A stretch of 64,000 bases of DNA from Balaenoptera acutorostrata (Eukaryota > Chordata > Mammalia > Artiodactyla > Balaenopteridae), in assembly GCF_949987535.1 (NCBI RefSeq), contig NC_080080.1, positions 57,076,668 to 57,140,667 of the forward strand, given 5' to 3'. The position numbers and the translations under genes are program-made. Position 1 is the first letter of the stretch; every line of letters starts with the position of its first letter. Positions 1 to 12,115 of this stretch are shown piece by piece. The notes beneath the pieces are model-generated. The model ran no database searches and was not told the origin of the DNA. It saw nothing but the letters and a program-made list of their open reading frames with translations.

Positions 1-1084
1 ATTGGAGGATTAAGTTGTTCTTTTCCTCCTGGAATAGGAAACTCATTTTTACTTTGCTGATGATTTCAAAGTATATTATGAAAGAACAAAACAGGAATGC
101 ATTTTTGTTTTTGTTTATAGGAGTACAAAATCGTTAAAGTAGAGGTAGGCTAGAAACCCTAGAGTGGAGCAAGGTGGGAGGAGTGATGTACAGAATTCTG
201 GAAGTTAAACCACAAAAAGTCATCCAAGAAAAAATGTCTGCTGTCCGCAAAGATTCCAGTCAATGTATCTAATGACACAATAGACAGTTTCAGAATTCAC
301 AGGGGACCTAAATTCTTCACCTCCATGCTTGAACCATATAAGTTTCACAAGACTCAATTTAATGATACCACTAACGCATATATAGTGGATCCTGATTATT
401 CAGAGATTCAGTATTTGCAAATTTGCCTACTCACAAAAATTTATTTGTAACCTCAAATCAATACTTGCAGCACTTTTGTAGTTACTGCACACATGGTACA
501 GTGGAACATGGCTATGATCTGCCCTCTTATTTCAGCTACCATACTGTAAACAAGTGTCTTTTTCACAGTCGATTTAGTACCACATTTTTCACATTTTCTT
601 TTTCATTGGTGATTTTTCTATTTAAAATGCTCCCAAACATAGTATTGCAGTGTTGTCTAATGTTCCTAAGTGCAAGAAAGCTGTCGTGTGCCTTCTGAAG
701 GAAATATGTATGTTTGTTCAAGGAAGATTTATAGTACTGTGAATTTGATGTTAATGAATCAAAATATATATTAAATAAGATGACTTTAAACAGAAACACA
801 CATAAAGCAATGTTATATATAAATTGTTAGATAAAATGTTGTGCCTAAGTGCTCACAGGAACAATGATATGCACTAATTCATTGTTTGAAGCAACTTTAT
901 AGAACATAACTATTGCAAATAATGAGAATCAACTGTCTGTTTATCTATTGATCTATCCATCTATTAGTCTCTGTATCATGTGTTAAAATGCATATATCTA
1001 AGCCAACCAAGTCTAATTATTCTTCTTCATGAACAAGGATATCTGATTGCTTGATTGTAATAAATACCACAGTTTCAAAAAAAA
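1..1084. other. Unassigned AT-rich sequence
   Basis: I recognise no gene or repeat family here. ORFs are short, up to 91 codons, and lack recognisable domains. A degenerate run of TCTA/TATC units near 940-970 looks like the remains of a tetranucleotide microsatellite. Confidence 0.5.
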
Positions 1085-1390
1085 ATTGGAGACACAATAA
1101 TGGATTTTAAAATACCCAATGGGTCAAAAAAAGAAATCAAAATAGAAATTAGAATCTATTTTGAACTACAAGAAAATGAAAACACAATATATAAAAGTCT
1201 ATGGGATACACCCACATTTAAAGAGAAATTTACAGTGCTAAATGTGTATAGTAGAAAGAAGAATCGTCTCAAATCAGTGACCTCATAACTCACCTTCATA
1301 AACTAGAAAGCTAATTAAACTCACAAACAGAAAAGAAAAAAGACAATAACAATCAGAGCAAAATAAGTTAAACAGAATACACAAGAGTCT
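1085..1390 (+). mobile_element. L1 ORF2 fragment (old LINE-1)
   Basis: The translation from 1100 contains GSKKEIKIEIRIYFE, then ENENTIYKSLWD. This matches the L1 ORF2 segment between the endonuclease and reverse transcriptase domains, where the usual form is GSKKEIKxEIRKYFE with NENTTYQNLWD. Downstream bases still resemble the same ORF (the atcagagcaaaataa stretch) after a stop at 1286-1288. Both ends are lost and no target duplication was found. It abuts an L1 3' region in the opposite orientation, so the two pieces probably come from separate insertions or from a 5' inversion. Confidence 0.7.
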
Positions 1391-1394
1391 TCAA

Positions 1395-3250
1395 CATTTT
1401 ATTTTATTCCCCTCTTGTCTTTTGCATTATTATGGTCATGTATTTTTAATTCTACATATATTTAAAATCAACAGATGATATTATTATTGTTCTTACATCT
1501 ATCGATCTACTTATCTTTCCCATTACTCTTGATTTCTTCTTCAATTCTTGTGTTTTCATCTGGGATCATTTTCTTTCTCATGTAGTACACATCTGCTGGC
1601 TATGAAATCTTATTTTTCTTTGTCTGAAATATTTTATTTCACCTTCATTTGTAAAGAAATTGTTGCTGGCTATAGAATTATATGCTGGCATTTGTTTCCT
1701 TTTAGCACAATGAAGTTATACTATTACTCTCTGAATTGCAGCCTTACTCTTCTCAAAAGGTCAGTTCTCAGTCTTAACGTTAACCATTTGATGATAATAA
1801 GTCTTTTGTCGTTGTCTACTTTTAGTATAATTTATCTTTGAAATTTAGCAGTTTCATTAAGCTATGCCTAGGTATTTTAAATTCCTAGAGCTTCTTGAAC
1901 CTGTGGTTTGTATGTCTTGATTCAGTTTTGGAAAATTGACTAGAACCAATTTAAATACAACTTTTGTCTATTCTTCTTCTCTTCTTCTGTGATTTAAATT
2001 AAATGTATATTAATGCTTTCACCATAACCTATATATCTCTTACAATAACTTTTATATTTTTCTTCCTCTTATTTCTGTGTTTCAGTAAAGATATTTTCTA
2101 CTTTCTTTTCTTCAAGTTCACTTATCCCTTTTCTTATGTCTAATCTATAATTCAACATATATTGAGTTCTTAATGTCAGTTACTGTATTTTCCATTTGAC
2201 CATTTTTGGAGATTTCATTTCTCTGATAAAATTTTCTATTATATCAATGTTTTCATGAACAAATTAATGAGTGATATTTTAGACTAAGATAGTAAAATAT
2301 TTGGTTGTAGGTCTGTATCTATTATCTGTTTTTTTCTTTGGTTTGCAGTCATTTCTTCCTTGATCCTAATATGCCTGATAATTTTTTAATTGAATTCCAG
2401 ACATTGTGAATAAAATATTAGAAAAACGATGCTCTGGCGATTTTATCTTCTTTCAGAGAGATTTTTACTCTCCTCAGTTCCCCCCTAGTTGGCAGTTAGA
2501 ATATGGACAAATCATTTTGATCCAATCAGAATTTTAATTTTTAATATAGTAGGAAGCTGTTCCTTTGGGTTTTTTTGGCCACACAGCTTGTGGGATCTTA
2601 GTTCCCCAATCAGAGATTGAATGCCGGCCCTCAGCATTGAAAGCACTGAGTCCTAATCTCTGGACCACCAGGGAATTCCCAGGAAGCTGGGTTTTAGTCT
2701 CTTTGAGGTATGGTCTATTTCTGCCTTGTCCTTATTCTTCAGGTGTAGCTTTTCAAGGGGTTCAAATAAAATACTGGGGCAATTACTTGGACCCTTCCTC
2801 CTTGACAGACTAAACTCCCAATTTTGTTTTCCCAGCACATTAAACCAGACAAAATATCTGCTTAAGCTTTTAGCTTCATAGTTTTAGCTGTCTTCTTGGT
2901 TTCTTGGTCTCTCATTCCACAACAGTTTAAAATTGACAAATGCCTTACAGTGAATGTCAACTTAGAAAATCAGACACACTTCTCAGTGTTTTATGTTTCT
3001 TGAGGATCTTGGTTCTTCCAATTCTGACTGGGTTGGTTAGACTTGTACTTCATATTATCATGTTTCCTTAGCTCTGTAAGACTGGCAAGAGTTCTGAGTT
3101 TTTGCTTTCTGCTTAGTCTCTATGCCCTCAGCCACTTAGCAATAAACAATATCTCAAGGGGAAAATTTGTGGAAAGCAGGGCTCATCTTATGTATTCCGT
3201 TTATTAGGATATTGTCCTAACAATTGCTGGCTGCCCTGGATACTCTCCAA
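1395..3250 (-). mobile_element. L1M-type 3' region, antisense, interrupted by a SINE
   Basis: The T-rich strand reads like the reverse complement of the long 3' untranslated region of old mammalian L1M elements. Landmarks in order are the tatttcaccttcatttgtaa stretch near 1635, the gctatgcctaggtattttaa stretch near 1861, the agcttcttgaacctgtggtt stretch near 1889 and the ttttggaaaattgactag stretch near 1926. A tRNA-type SINE inserted at 2560-2680 splits it, and recognisable sequence continues to about 3.2 kb. A second copy of the same L1 region, in the same orientation, lies at about 12.95-14.76 kb. There is no coding capacity. The subfamily is uncertain. Confidence 0.65.
2560..2680 (-). mobile_element. 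Short tRNA-derived SINE (CHR-1-like)
   Basis: Read on the minus strand, it begins with gggaattccctggtggtcca and ends in a T-rich stretch on the plus strand (gggtttttttggcc). This is the short cetartiodactyl tRNA-Glu-derived SINE type of about 115 bp. A 9 bp target duplication, aggaagctg, lies at 2551-2559 and 2681-2689. It is nested inside the antisense L1M copy, so it is the younger insertion. Confidence 0.85.
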
Positions 3251-3365
3251 TGCTTCCAATCAGTAAGGTTTTTCGGTTTGTTTGTTTGTTTTCTGTTTTT
3301 AAATCTGTGCTTTACAGTTGTTCTTGGTGAAAAGTTAATTTGATACAAGCTAGTGACTCATAATT

Positions 3366-3672
3366 TTCTTTTTAAATAAATTTATTTATTTTATTTTATT
3401 TTATTTTTGGCTGCATCGGGTCTTTGTTACTGCACGTAGGCTTTTCTCTGGTTGCAGCGAGCGGGGGCTACTCTTCGTTGTGGTGCGCAGGCTTCTCATT
3501 GCGGTGGCTCCTCTTGTTGGGAGCATGGGCTCTAGGTGCGTGGGCTTCAGTAGTTGTGGCTCACGGGCTTTGTTGTTCCGTGGAATGTTGGATCGTCCCA
3601 GACCAGGGCTCAAACCCGTGTCTCCTGCATTGGCAGGTGGATTCTTAACCACTGCGCCACCAGGGAAGCCCA
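3366..3672 (-). mobile_element. CHR-family SINE, minus strand
   Basis: On the minus strand the element runs from the SINE head (gggcttccctggtggcgcag) near 3671, through the CCA-rich middle, to a tail of TTTAT repeats on the plus strand at 3366-3405. It has a perfect 12 bp target duplication, tgactcataatt, at 3354-3365 and 3673-3684. The middle has only one copy of the ccacaactactga unit, whereas full-length copies have two. Reading frames of 74-90 codons across it are SINE translations and not genes. Confidence 0.95.
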
Positions 3673-3684
3673 TGACTCATAATT

Positions 3685-5344
3685 ATATGGAAAATTTTAA
3701 GTTTAGAAAAGTGTTATTGTTAAGAAATTGTGAAAGTTGATTGTCTATTATCAAATAGAAAACCAGTAATTTAATAATATTTTTTAAAGGTAATTTTGAG
3801 TCACAAAAATATTCATTAAAGGAATACTATTTGGAAGAAATTCTCACATTAATAAATATGGATATATATATACATATAATGGTTCTTTGCAGCTTACATA
3901 TTATTTGGGATATTCTGTTCATGGTAAAATTACACCTCATTATTGAAAGTACATTTACCACTTTCAGCTTGTTTTGTGAAAGGCAAAAGACAAAATAAGT
4001 ATGGCTATAATATTTACTTGTTATTATTCTCTTCTTTTGTGTTCTTTACTGACTTCAGATGTGAAATGATATGAGCATTCTGAAGCTTCATGAGACTGAC
4101 GGAAATGTATTTTTGTTGCCTTTGTGTTGAATCGAGTCCAGGCTGGGGTCATCCTTGTGCCATGCTCTTTGTTCACTTATGTTAATGATTATAAGTAATC
4201 ATTCCTTAGATCAAGTCCACATAGAACCTTTGTCATATAGTCTACATAATGGCAAGGAGAAGGTTCGGGAATATTCATAATATTTTTAATTTTTATGTTA
4301 AATTTTAAAAGGACAACTTTACCACTTCCGTGAGAAAGACGTTAGCATGCTCTTAAGATAGATTCTGTACTAAAAGCCATATTTGATAATAAAATCACAT
4401 TTTAAGCATGTTCTTTTCTAGTGTCTGATATACCAGTTCTTAATATAAATTTAACTCGCAAACATTTACTAAGTATCCCAATTCATATTTGTGAGACATT
4501 ATGCTTACCTGTGTATTAGGCACTTTTTTCCCAAGAAGGGATATTTTCTTATGTTGCAACAATAAAGATCAGGATGAAATTCTGGGACCACAAGAAAACA
4601 TCAGAAGACAAGAATAAAGTAAGAAGTAAAATAAAATCACCTTACTTTTCATAATTAGAAAAATCATTATCCAAATCCCTGAATAAATCTTCCATGCCCT
4701 TCTCTTACATGTGCCAATATTGTTGCTATGGTACCCACCTCCAGTGCAGCCAGATAGCCACCAAACTAGCTACCTGCATGCTAATGAAACACTTTGCTGA
4801 CCACTCAGGCCACATTGTGGAAGAGGCAGAGCATGTAGATTGTTACAGCAGGTCACAAGGCATTAAGTATTTGATAGAGTAGGTCATTGAGAGGACATGA
4901 CTGCTTGTTGAACCATAAACTGGACACAGGCAGTCAGAGTTTCCTTACCCCATCCCCTGTACTTGGAATGTACATTTGGCCCACTGTTCCCATACTTGGA
5001 GCCATTTCAGTGGTACAGCCTTGAGAGAGTAATGTGTTGTTGAGACCGTCTGGACTGGATAGTGACTGAACCTTATTAAGACTTCTAAATATTCTGTCCA
5101 GTGGGTGCAGAGATCTACTCATTTTGCAGCCGCCCAAACAAGCCTCATATGTAAGTTACCTACCAAAAACAAATTATAGTACTTATATATTGTATGTCTT
5201 TTTTTTTTTTTTCCTAAGCACCTACAAATAAACTAAAAGGAAAGTGAAATTGCTCAGGTGTCTTCCCCCTTGTGCAGACTTCAGAAAGACTGAATTCCTA
5301 ATTGTAGCCAATCATGTTACATATATATGTGATATATAAATTAG
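3685..5344. other. Unassigned sequence; possible old LTR at about 4690-5160
   Basis: I recognise no gene. The part at about 4690-5160 is less AT-rich and richer in CCA/CAGG words than its surroundings. It resembles a solo retroviral-type LTR in composition, but I could not define TG..CA ends or a family. A 15-base T run lies near 5199. Confidence 0.3.
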
Positions 5345-5549
5345 TGTTTAAGAGTTCAGACTGAACTGGCTTTGAATTTAGGCACCTAAGTGTAAATTTG
5401 GCATTTTACACTTAGCCTCTCTAAGCCTTAGTTTCTGATCCTGTAAAATGTTTTGTGGTTGCTGTGAGAATCATAAAGAATATAACAAACCTACCACAAT
5501 ACCTCCACATGGTGAGTACATGGCTATTATTTTATCATAATTATTATTA
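5345..5549 (+). mobile_element. MIR SINE
   Basis: Landmarks are the gttcagactgaactggcttt stretch, then the cttagcctctctaagcctta and gtttctgatcctgtaaaatg stretches, then gctgtgagaatcataaag. This order matches the core and 3' end of the ancient mammalian MIR element. It is highly diverged, as expected for its age. Confidence 0.8.
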
Positions 5550-5909
5550 CACCTGATTTTATCAATAGGAATAAAAAATATTTATTTGGTTCAGTGGAAA
5601 AGCGACATATATTTATGGCAGGGCTTGAGCATCTAAATAGCTCTAGAGCTCCTATAAAGCTCTCAAACTCAGCACATTCGGCTGGTCTAGTATGAATAAC
5701 CCACATTCATATCAAATAATCAGCATTTCTACTTATAATTCTCCACTTAAAATTTTTGTAAGAATTTATTAATACTTATGAATGCTTATAGGAGTTTTAT
5801 TTTTGTTTTATAAAAAATAGAATCATACTCCCATATTACACAACTACCTTCCTTTTTCTGTTACCACAAACACCTTTCCAGTTCAAAACATACTTGTTAC
5901 TATTGTCAA

Positions 5910-6560
5910 CCACAGCACCAACTACTCAATCACCAAAGCTAGAAAACTAAAAAATTATTATTTATTTGTCTCTTTGTCTCACTCCTACATTTGATTTGAT
6001 CATCAGATTTTAACTCCTAAATATTTACCAGATTAAATTTTCTATGTCCTTATTATAACCACTTGATTTCACTCCCTCAGAAGTTGTTTTCATAACCATC
6101 GTATTATCTCCTTAATTGGACTCCTTCCATTTGGGAAAAACACTCAACGATATTCTTACTAAATTGCATCTCTGACTTTATTACTTCTTTGCCTAAGTGG
6201 TTTCAAATCCTCTCTTGAGAAAATAAAGTCCAGGCCTTGCATAATGAAATTCCTATTTGTTTCTCTAACTTATATACAATACTTCCTATGTTAAACTTTA
6301 TCATCAAGCAAACTATGCTGTTTTTAAATTTTCCTACATGTACCCTTCCCTTCTATCTCTTCAGGTTATTCCCTATACATGGAATTCCCATTCCCTAAAT
6401 TTATCATTGCTGAACTCAACTGTAGCATCATTCAGTTGAAGCAACACCATCAGTTCCCATACCAGCCCACTCGGTATAACCTAGGTGACATTCTTATGAG
6501 TCCTGTGACATCCTCTGTATAATTTTCACATTTTTCATGTCACATTAAAATGCAATTTTC
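5910..6560 (+). mobile_element. L2 LINE fragment
   Basis: The order of pieces matches the distal ORF2 and 3' end of L2: caccaactactcaatcacca, later taactcctaaatatttacc, ctccttaattggactccttcc, then tcttcaggttattccctata and acatggaattcccattccc. It is heavily mutated and has no usable reading frame. Confidence 0.7.
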
Positions 6561-6724
6561 TATTCATAGATATAATTAAGAGTATTTGGAAGTCAAGAAA
6601 ATTATCTTATTTCCATTATATTGTATTTTTCTAGTACATGCATTGGTGGTAAGTGTATTTTAAATCAAAATTTTAAGTCAAAAATAAATTTCAGAGGTCA
6701 AATGAACATAAGCTGGTTACTTTT

Positions 6725-7245
6725 GAGGACTTAGGAGTTGAAAAGAATGAGAGAGATTGAAAACGTTAATGTTTCTATTTTTTGATAGCTAGAGTATGAT
6801 AGTTCCATAATCTGAGTTGAGGAATATAGAAGGAAGATCAAATCTTGGTAACAGTATGAAAAATTCAGTTTAATAAGAGATATCTACACTAAACTCAAAT
6901 GGGGATGTGTAATAAGAAGTGAGATATAGAAACCAAAACATCAAAGAAAATAAAGAGAAAGATGGTCTAGAGATAGAGATGTAAGACTTTTCACTCTAAA
7001 GTTGAGATTAGAAGCCTCTTAGGAAGATTTTGTGGGAGGAAAAGAAGGCCTTCCACAATGCAATCCTATTTGTTTTTCCTGATAGGAACAGCATCATTTA
7101 AAGGATGTATAAGCAGTGAAGAAGTTTCAATAAGAACTCATTATAAACAACCCAAAAGTAGGAATTAAGTGACTCAATAAAAGTCACAAATCAATAGCCT
7201 AAGGTAGTCAGGACTCAAAACACAAAAGAGGAACGTGAACTTCAT
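6725..7245 (-). mobile_element. L2 LINE fragment, antisense (degraded)
   Basis: The purine-rich strand resembles the reverse complement of L2 ORF2. The phrases ggaagatcaaatcttggtaa, atggggatgtgtaataagaa and gatggtctagagatagagat follow the expected order. The same portion is better preserved at 28.1-28.4 kb. The call rests on word order only. Confidence 0.5.
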
Positions 7246-7933
7246 GAAAAAACTTCTGGTAATATAGTGTCAACATATTTTGTTCTTAGTTCTGCATGTG
7301 ACACTGTGTCTCAGTGTCAGGAAGATACAAAGGATTGGGTTACTGAAAATAGAATATCTTATATTAAGGAGATAGCAACTCTTTAGCACTATTTGATGAT
7401 TTCCACACAGAGACTTGGAATCTTTCTTGCCCAATATTCCCTCTTTTCAAGAGAAGCTGGAAATCATTTTGTTTCCTATTTTAACATATTAAACAGTGCA
7501 TGAAACAAACAAAAGACGTTTCCAGGTTCAGTTCAGGCTGATGATCACCATTTTGGAAACTCTGTAATACTTGGATAAAGTCTATGTTTAAGTGAGTATA
7601 GAAATATCTGATTTAAATAAATGAAGTTCCAAATATAGGCAATGATTTTCTTAATACATGTGCAAAACACTGAAATTTGTGTAACAACAATATAGCTGCA
7701 AGATGGTCAGATTAGGTTTCAGAAAACATATTCTTTCATCCCCATTATATTACTTAGTAAATATATGAGACCATCATTTACTCATCACTCTTTGATAAGA
7801 ATCAAACGAGAAAAGGAAAATGCTTGGGAAGTCATAAAATACTTTAAAAATTCATAGCATAATAATTAAATTGTATTAATAATAATGATTACTTTTTAAT
7901 CAGTAACTTCAGTGTGGTTCTTTGTGATTTATG

Positions 7934-7935
<2 letters not shown>

Positions 7936-7988
<53 letters not shown>

Positions 7989-7990
7989 TA
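7936..7990. repeat. (TA)n microsatellite
   Basis: An almost pure TA dinucleotide run of about 55 bases, with one C interruption at 7983. The short open frame crossing it (a Y/I repeat) is a translation of the microsatellite. Confidence 0.98.
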
Positions 7991-8134
7991 GTATATGCAG
8001 GATATACAGAAGTATACTATAAAAATTCACCTCCTCCTCTCCCCACCACATATAAACAGCAGCCCAACATAATGCTTCTCACTCCACCTCACCACCTTAT
8101 GAAGATAGACCACATGTGAGGGAGAGTTACTGTG

Positions 8135-8271
8135 CTCCAAACTTATTGCAAACTTATTTTAAAAGGGTATTTCTATGTATTATTTTTAGCTTAATTGTTA
8201 GTGCAGAAGACACTGCATGTATTAACCATCTGAAATGAAAACTCCCTCAAAACAAGTGTAAACAATTTCAT
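8135..8271 (+). repeat. Local duplication, copy 1
   Basis: This block is repeated in direct orientation at 9169-9320, about 1.03 kb downstream. Both copies share the gaagacactgcatgtatta stretch, the tgaaatgaaaactc stretch and aacaagtgtaa, with scattered substitutions. The downstream copy has an extra 15 bases or so. Neither copy has transposon ends, a poly(A) tail or a family that I recognise. Similarity fades on both sides. Confidence 0.85.
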
Positions 8272-8547
8272 AACCATGACACGTAATTTATATTAAATTC
8301 TCTTCAAGATATAGTAATATATATTAATACACTTAATTCTGAATAAGTCACATATTCCATTAATCAGTTAGAGAAATGAAGATGACCACATTTGATAATT
8401 TCTAGTAGAAGGATGAAACATTCTTTGAACTATAGTTAGTCACCTACCAACCAAAATCCCCATCTCATAAAAGAATGATTTCTGTATGACCTCAATGTCA
8501 TGTTAGTAAGCTAGAAATAGTTGAGAAGTGTTCTCCAGCTTCCAAAG

Positions 8548-8551
<4 letters not shown>

Positions 8552-8579
<28 letters not shown>
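8552..8579. repeat. Poly(A) tract
   Basis: Twenty-eight A residues followed by C, with no SINE or L1 body upstream. It may be an orphan retroposon tail or simple slippage. Confidence 0.95.
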
Positions 8580-8580
<1 letters not shown>

Positions 8581-9168
8581 TTCAAAGAGAAAATGTAATC
8601 ATCTGAAAAAGTGTGATAAAGTATGCTCATTGGAATTGAAATGATCCTGGGTTTAAAAGTTTAAGAAAGTAAATTAAAATGCCAAGCACAACGGATAACT
8701 TTAGCAATAAAGAATATGTTTCACTCTCACATTGTAAAAGGAAAAGAGTTCAGTCCAAGTAAATATTCATGAAACAAAAGATCAAGGTTTTAAGTCTTAG
8801 ATCAAGTTCAAGACTGAGCATGAACTAATGATCCAATAGTTTATATGAGTATTAAACATTTATTAGAGGAATTACTCAGAACTACTCTTTGGAATGGATT
8901 CTATTTTACTTTGAGAGTTAATTTTACCAATTCCGGGTAAGAAACTGATTGACACTTAACATAATTATATCCAAGACAATATATATTTTGGATTAGTCAC
9001 TTGATGTGTTGCCCTAAGTTTCAGTAGTGATAGATGCACTGAGTAATTGTTTTTATTATATTGTGGTTATAGTTCTTCCTCCTCAAATCTTTTACTTTCT
9101 CTTACATATGAAAATTAAATGAGTTGATGAGAAAAGATACATATGCAAATTTGGTTATTATACTTTGC
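8580..9168. other. Unassigned sequence
   Basis: AT-rich sequence between the poly(A) tract and the second duplication copy. I see no gene or recognisable repeat. Confidence 0.4.
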
Positions 9169-9320
9169 CCCCAAACTTGCTGCAAACTTAGTTTAAAGGT
9201 GTATTTCTATGTGTTAATTTTAGCCTTAGTTGTTAGCGAGGAAGACACTGCATGTATTAATCATTTGAAATGAAAACTCTCTCCTGAAACCTCCCTAGAA
9301 ACAAGTGTAAGAAATTTCAT
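9169..9320 (+). repeat. Local duplication, copy 2
   Basis: Direct repeat of 8135-8271 with about 15 extra bases after the tgaaatgaaaactc stretch. It lies roughly 125 bases upstream of the promoter-like stretch that starts near 9440, so it could be a duplicated regulatory block. That role is inference from position only. Confidence 0.85.
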
Positions 9321-9439
9321 TTCAAAAGATTGATGGAATAGAAATACACCTAAGGAAGCTTTGACCAATTTGACATCCTCCTCTTAAAGATCTAAGAAAA
9401 AGTGAGGTTAATCCAACCACAGGCAGAATGCCTCCTCTG

Positions 9440-9700
9440 AGTGTGTATAAACCGGTGAAATGTGCAGGAGGTCTGAAAAGCAGCTGAGACGTCCCACGAA
9501 AATAATCATCCGCTCTTCACGCCCAGAGGCAGTAAGAGCTTCAGGTAAGATAAAGTTCCAGACATTAAATCCATTCTCAGCGCAGCCGGCCTGCGGCCAT
9601 ACTTCCCCCGAGAAGGCACCTTGTCCATCACTACAATCAGTTCAACCAAAGTGTTTTATCCGTTTATTTATTTTCAAGTTGTCAGCGACGTTTTAGAAAG
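9440..9700 (+). promoter_or_regulatory. Candidate promoter with non-coding first exon
   Basis: A TATA-like box (TATAAA) lies at 9446-9451. About 90 bases further, CAG|GTAAGA at 9542-9550 is an ideal splice donor, which would give a first exon of roughly 9475-9544. CpG dinucleotides are frequent between 9453 and 9690 (for example accggt, gacgtc, ccacga, tccgct, cacgcc, gccggc, tgcggc, cccgag, gcgacg), while they are nearly absent in neighbouring non-SINE DNA. Retained CpGs suggest low germline methylation, as in promoters. No known gene is recognised. An open frame of 78 codons at 9460-9696 has no recognisable domain. No matching acceptor exon was identified. Confidence 0.4.
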
Positions 9701-10139
9701 CAAAGGCAGACAAAGCTTCTTCTAAAAAGCCTAAGTGATCTGTTATTCCTTTTGAGCAAAATAACCTGCAGACATTTTTGCAAAACTCTAGTAAAAAAAA
9801 CTGTGAGTACCAGTATGTTGGCTGAACCAAAGTAAAACACGTCCCACTACGTGCTAGTGTAAGTACCAGTGCAGGATGGTGAAATATGAAATTTAGAAGG
9901 GGGGGAAAAAAACTAACGGGGGTGGAAAAGCTAGATAGAGTATACTAACTTATTATTACACGAACTCATTCTTATTTGTCCAGACTCGTGTTTGTCTTGA
10001 TATCAGGAACTTTTACATAATAACAAAATGGTATTTGAAATTAGACTGTGCACTATCACTAAAACTCCCAAAGAAAGAAGTCACTGGGATAAGAATTCAT
10101 ATATCCTCCTCAAAGGTATCATGTATCCTATTTTATTTT
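9701..10139. other. Unassigned sequence downstream of the candidate promoter
   Basis: A few more CpGs occur (cacgtcccactacgtg near 9839-9854, then aacggggg near 9915). There is no recognisable repeat or exon. Confidence 0.35.
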
Positions 10140-10285
10140 AACATCTGCATTAGTTTCTGTATTATATTATGAGCATCTAGAGTGCATGGGTGTTGATTGC
10201 TCTTTTCTGTGCACACGGGATTTCACAGTCATTGTTGTAGAGGGTATTCAATGAATACTTATTGAATGTTTTAATGAATAAAATT
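10140..10285 (+). mobile_element. L2 3' end
   Basis: It ends in gtattcaatgaatacttatt followed by gaatgttttaatgaataaa, the characteristic tail of L2/MIR-class elements. The upstream part is diverged. Confidence 0.55.
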
Positions 10286-10594
10286 TGAGATCAAACGGTC
10301 TTAACTTTGAGTCAATAGAGAATATTTGACAGATCAATTAACCTCTAAATTTGTAAACAAAGTGCTTGTGCTCATGTACAAAAGTCCATTTTATTTCTGT
10401 GGAGAAAATCTATATATTTCATCATATTTCCAAAGGGCATCAGGACTTCCTCTCATAAATTATTGTTTCTTTTCTTTAAAAAATATATTAAGAAGATCTT
10501 TTGAGGCAGTGTGGTGTAAGAGAAAGGTCAAGTTCTTTCCAAAACCCTTCAAAATACCTCATACTTCACAGTGATTTGTAAGAAACATTTCTGT

Positions 10595-11260
10595 TAAGTT
10601 AAAAAAGAAGACAAGGATGTTGATTAGGATCATTTGTTTTCAACATTGTAATGAGATTTTATTCAATGCAGTAATAAAAAAATTAAACAGTAAATAAAGG
10701 TGTAAAGGTTGAAAAGAATCATAAAGAAGAGTGTTATTACGTATACATTATTTGGTCATTTATATAACAAACATGGGATAATGTGTAGTCAGTAATAGAG
10801 TTCAACAAAATTGCCAGATAACAAGATCAATAATTTAAAACAATTGGAGTTTCAATAAATTAGGGGAAAAAAGTAAAGAACACATAATTTAGAAGGTTTA
10901 TTTACTAAGAAGCTTAAATTATAAGAACCTTGGAATATATCTAGCATTGAATGTACATTTTATAAAAATGCAAAATTGCATTAAAGGACAAAAATATTAA
11001 ATAAGTAGACATTTTATAAAATAAGTTGTAAATAAGTGGGAAGATAGAACGTTCATATAGTTTCATTTAACAAGACACAAAAGCACAAGCTCTAAAAGAA
11101 AATAATAATAAAATTGATCATATTGAAATTAATTATTCATTTAACAAATTACCCCATAAAAGACAGTCTACTCAGAAGAAACAGATATTTTCAGAGTATA
11201 TAACTGGTAGAGATATGGTATCTAGAATATGTTGAAAATGTTTACAAATCAAAAATAATT
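10595..11260 (+). mobile_element. Old L1 ORF2 fragments
   Basis: Words typical of L1 ORF2 occur in the expected order. The ttgccagataacaagatcaa stretch corresponds to the usual gttgcaggatacaagatcaa segment after the reverse transcriptase core. Further on come cacaaaagcacaagctctaa and ttgatcatattgaaatta. Stops occur in all frames. There are no clear ends. Confidence 0.6.
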
Positions 11261-11804
11261 TTTAAAAATTTGAACTCAATATATGGTAGTATTGGGAACA
11301 GGCATAGAAATCAAAGTAGAAATAGTTATTATCACCATCAACGTCACCATTACTATGGTTATTTAACTTGGGCTTGATGAAAACAATCTTCTCTTCTAGC
11401 GCCTGCATTTTCCAGATCAAGTTGTAATAGTCCTGAGAGGTCCCACCCAAAATCTCAAAGACTGCCAAAACTAAAGTCCTTTTTTTAAATCCCAAATCCA
11501 TATCTCAATCTATTATCAGAATACTTAATCCACTGACTGCAATTTTTTATATAAATAAATGCTTTTCTATGCAGCACAATAGTTAAGATTCAACCACATA
11601 GTTAGTAAGGGGAAAAAATACTCATAACAAATTGAAAGGGAAGTCAGTCTAAAAAGAGTTAGCTCAGCATAAGAGTAGCAGAGTAAGCCATTGCCAGTCA
11701 TTACAGCAATTGTAAAGCAAAATACTAACTCAAACAATCCATGACATTTTTAAAAATCCCACCTTATCAGTTAATTTTGTGGTTGATATCCATAAATAAC
11801 AGTG
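11261..11804. other. Unassigned sequence
   Basis: I recognise no gene or repeat family. A 79-codon frame on the minus strand (11262-11501) has no recognisable features. Confidence 0.4.
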
Positions 11805-11820
11805 AATTAAAAATTAAGTA

Positions 11821-12084
11821 GGGGGCTTCCCTGGTGGCGCAGTGGTTGAGAGTCTGCCTGCCAATGCAGGGCACACAGGTTCGAGTCCTCGTCTGGGAAG
11901 ATCCCACATGCCGCGGAGCAACTGGGCCCGTGAGCCACAACTACTGAGCCTGCGCGTCTGGAGCCTGTGCTCCGCAACAAGAGAGGCCGCGATAGTGAGA
12001 GGCCCGCGCACCGCGATGAAGAGTGGCCCCCGCTTGCCGCAACTAGAGAAAGCCCTCGCACAGAAACGAAGACCCAACACAGCC

Positions 12085-12115
<31 letters not shown>

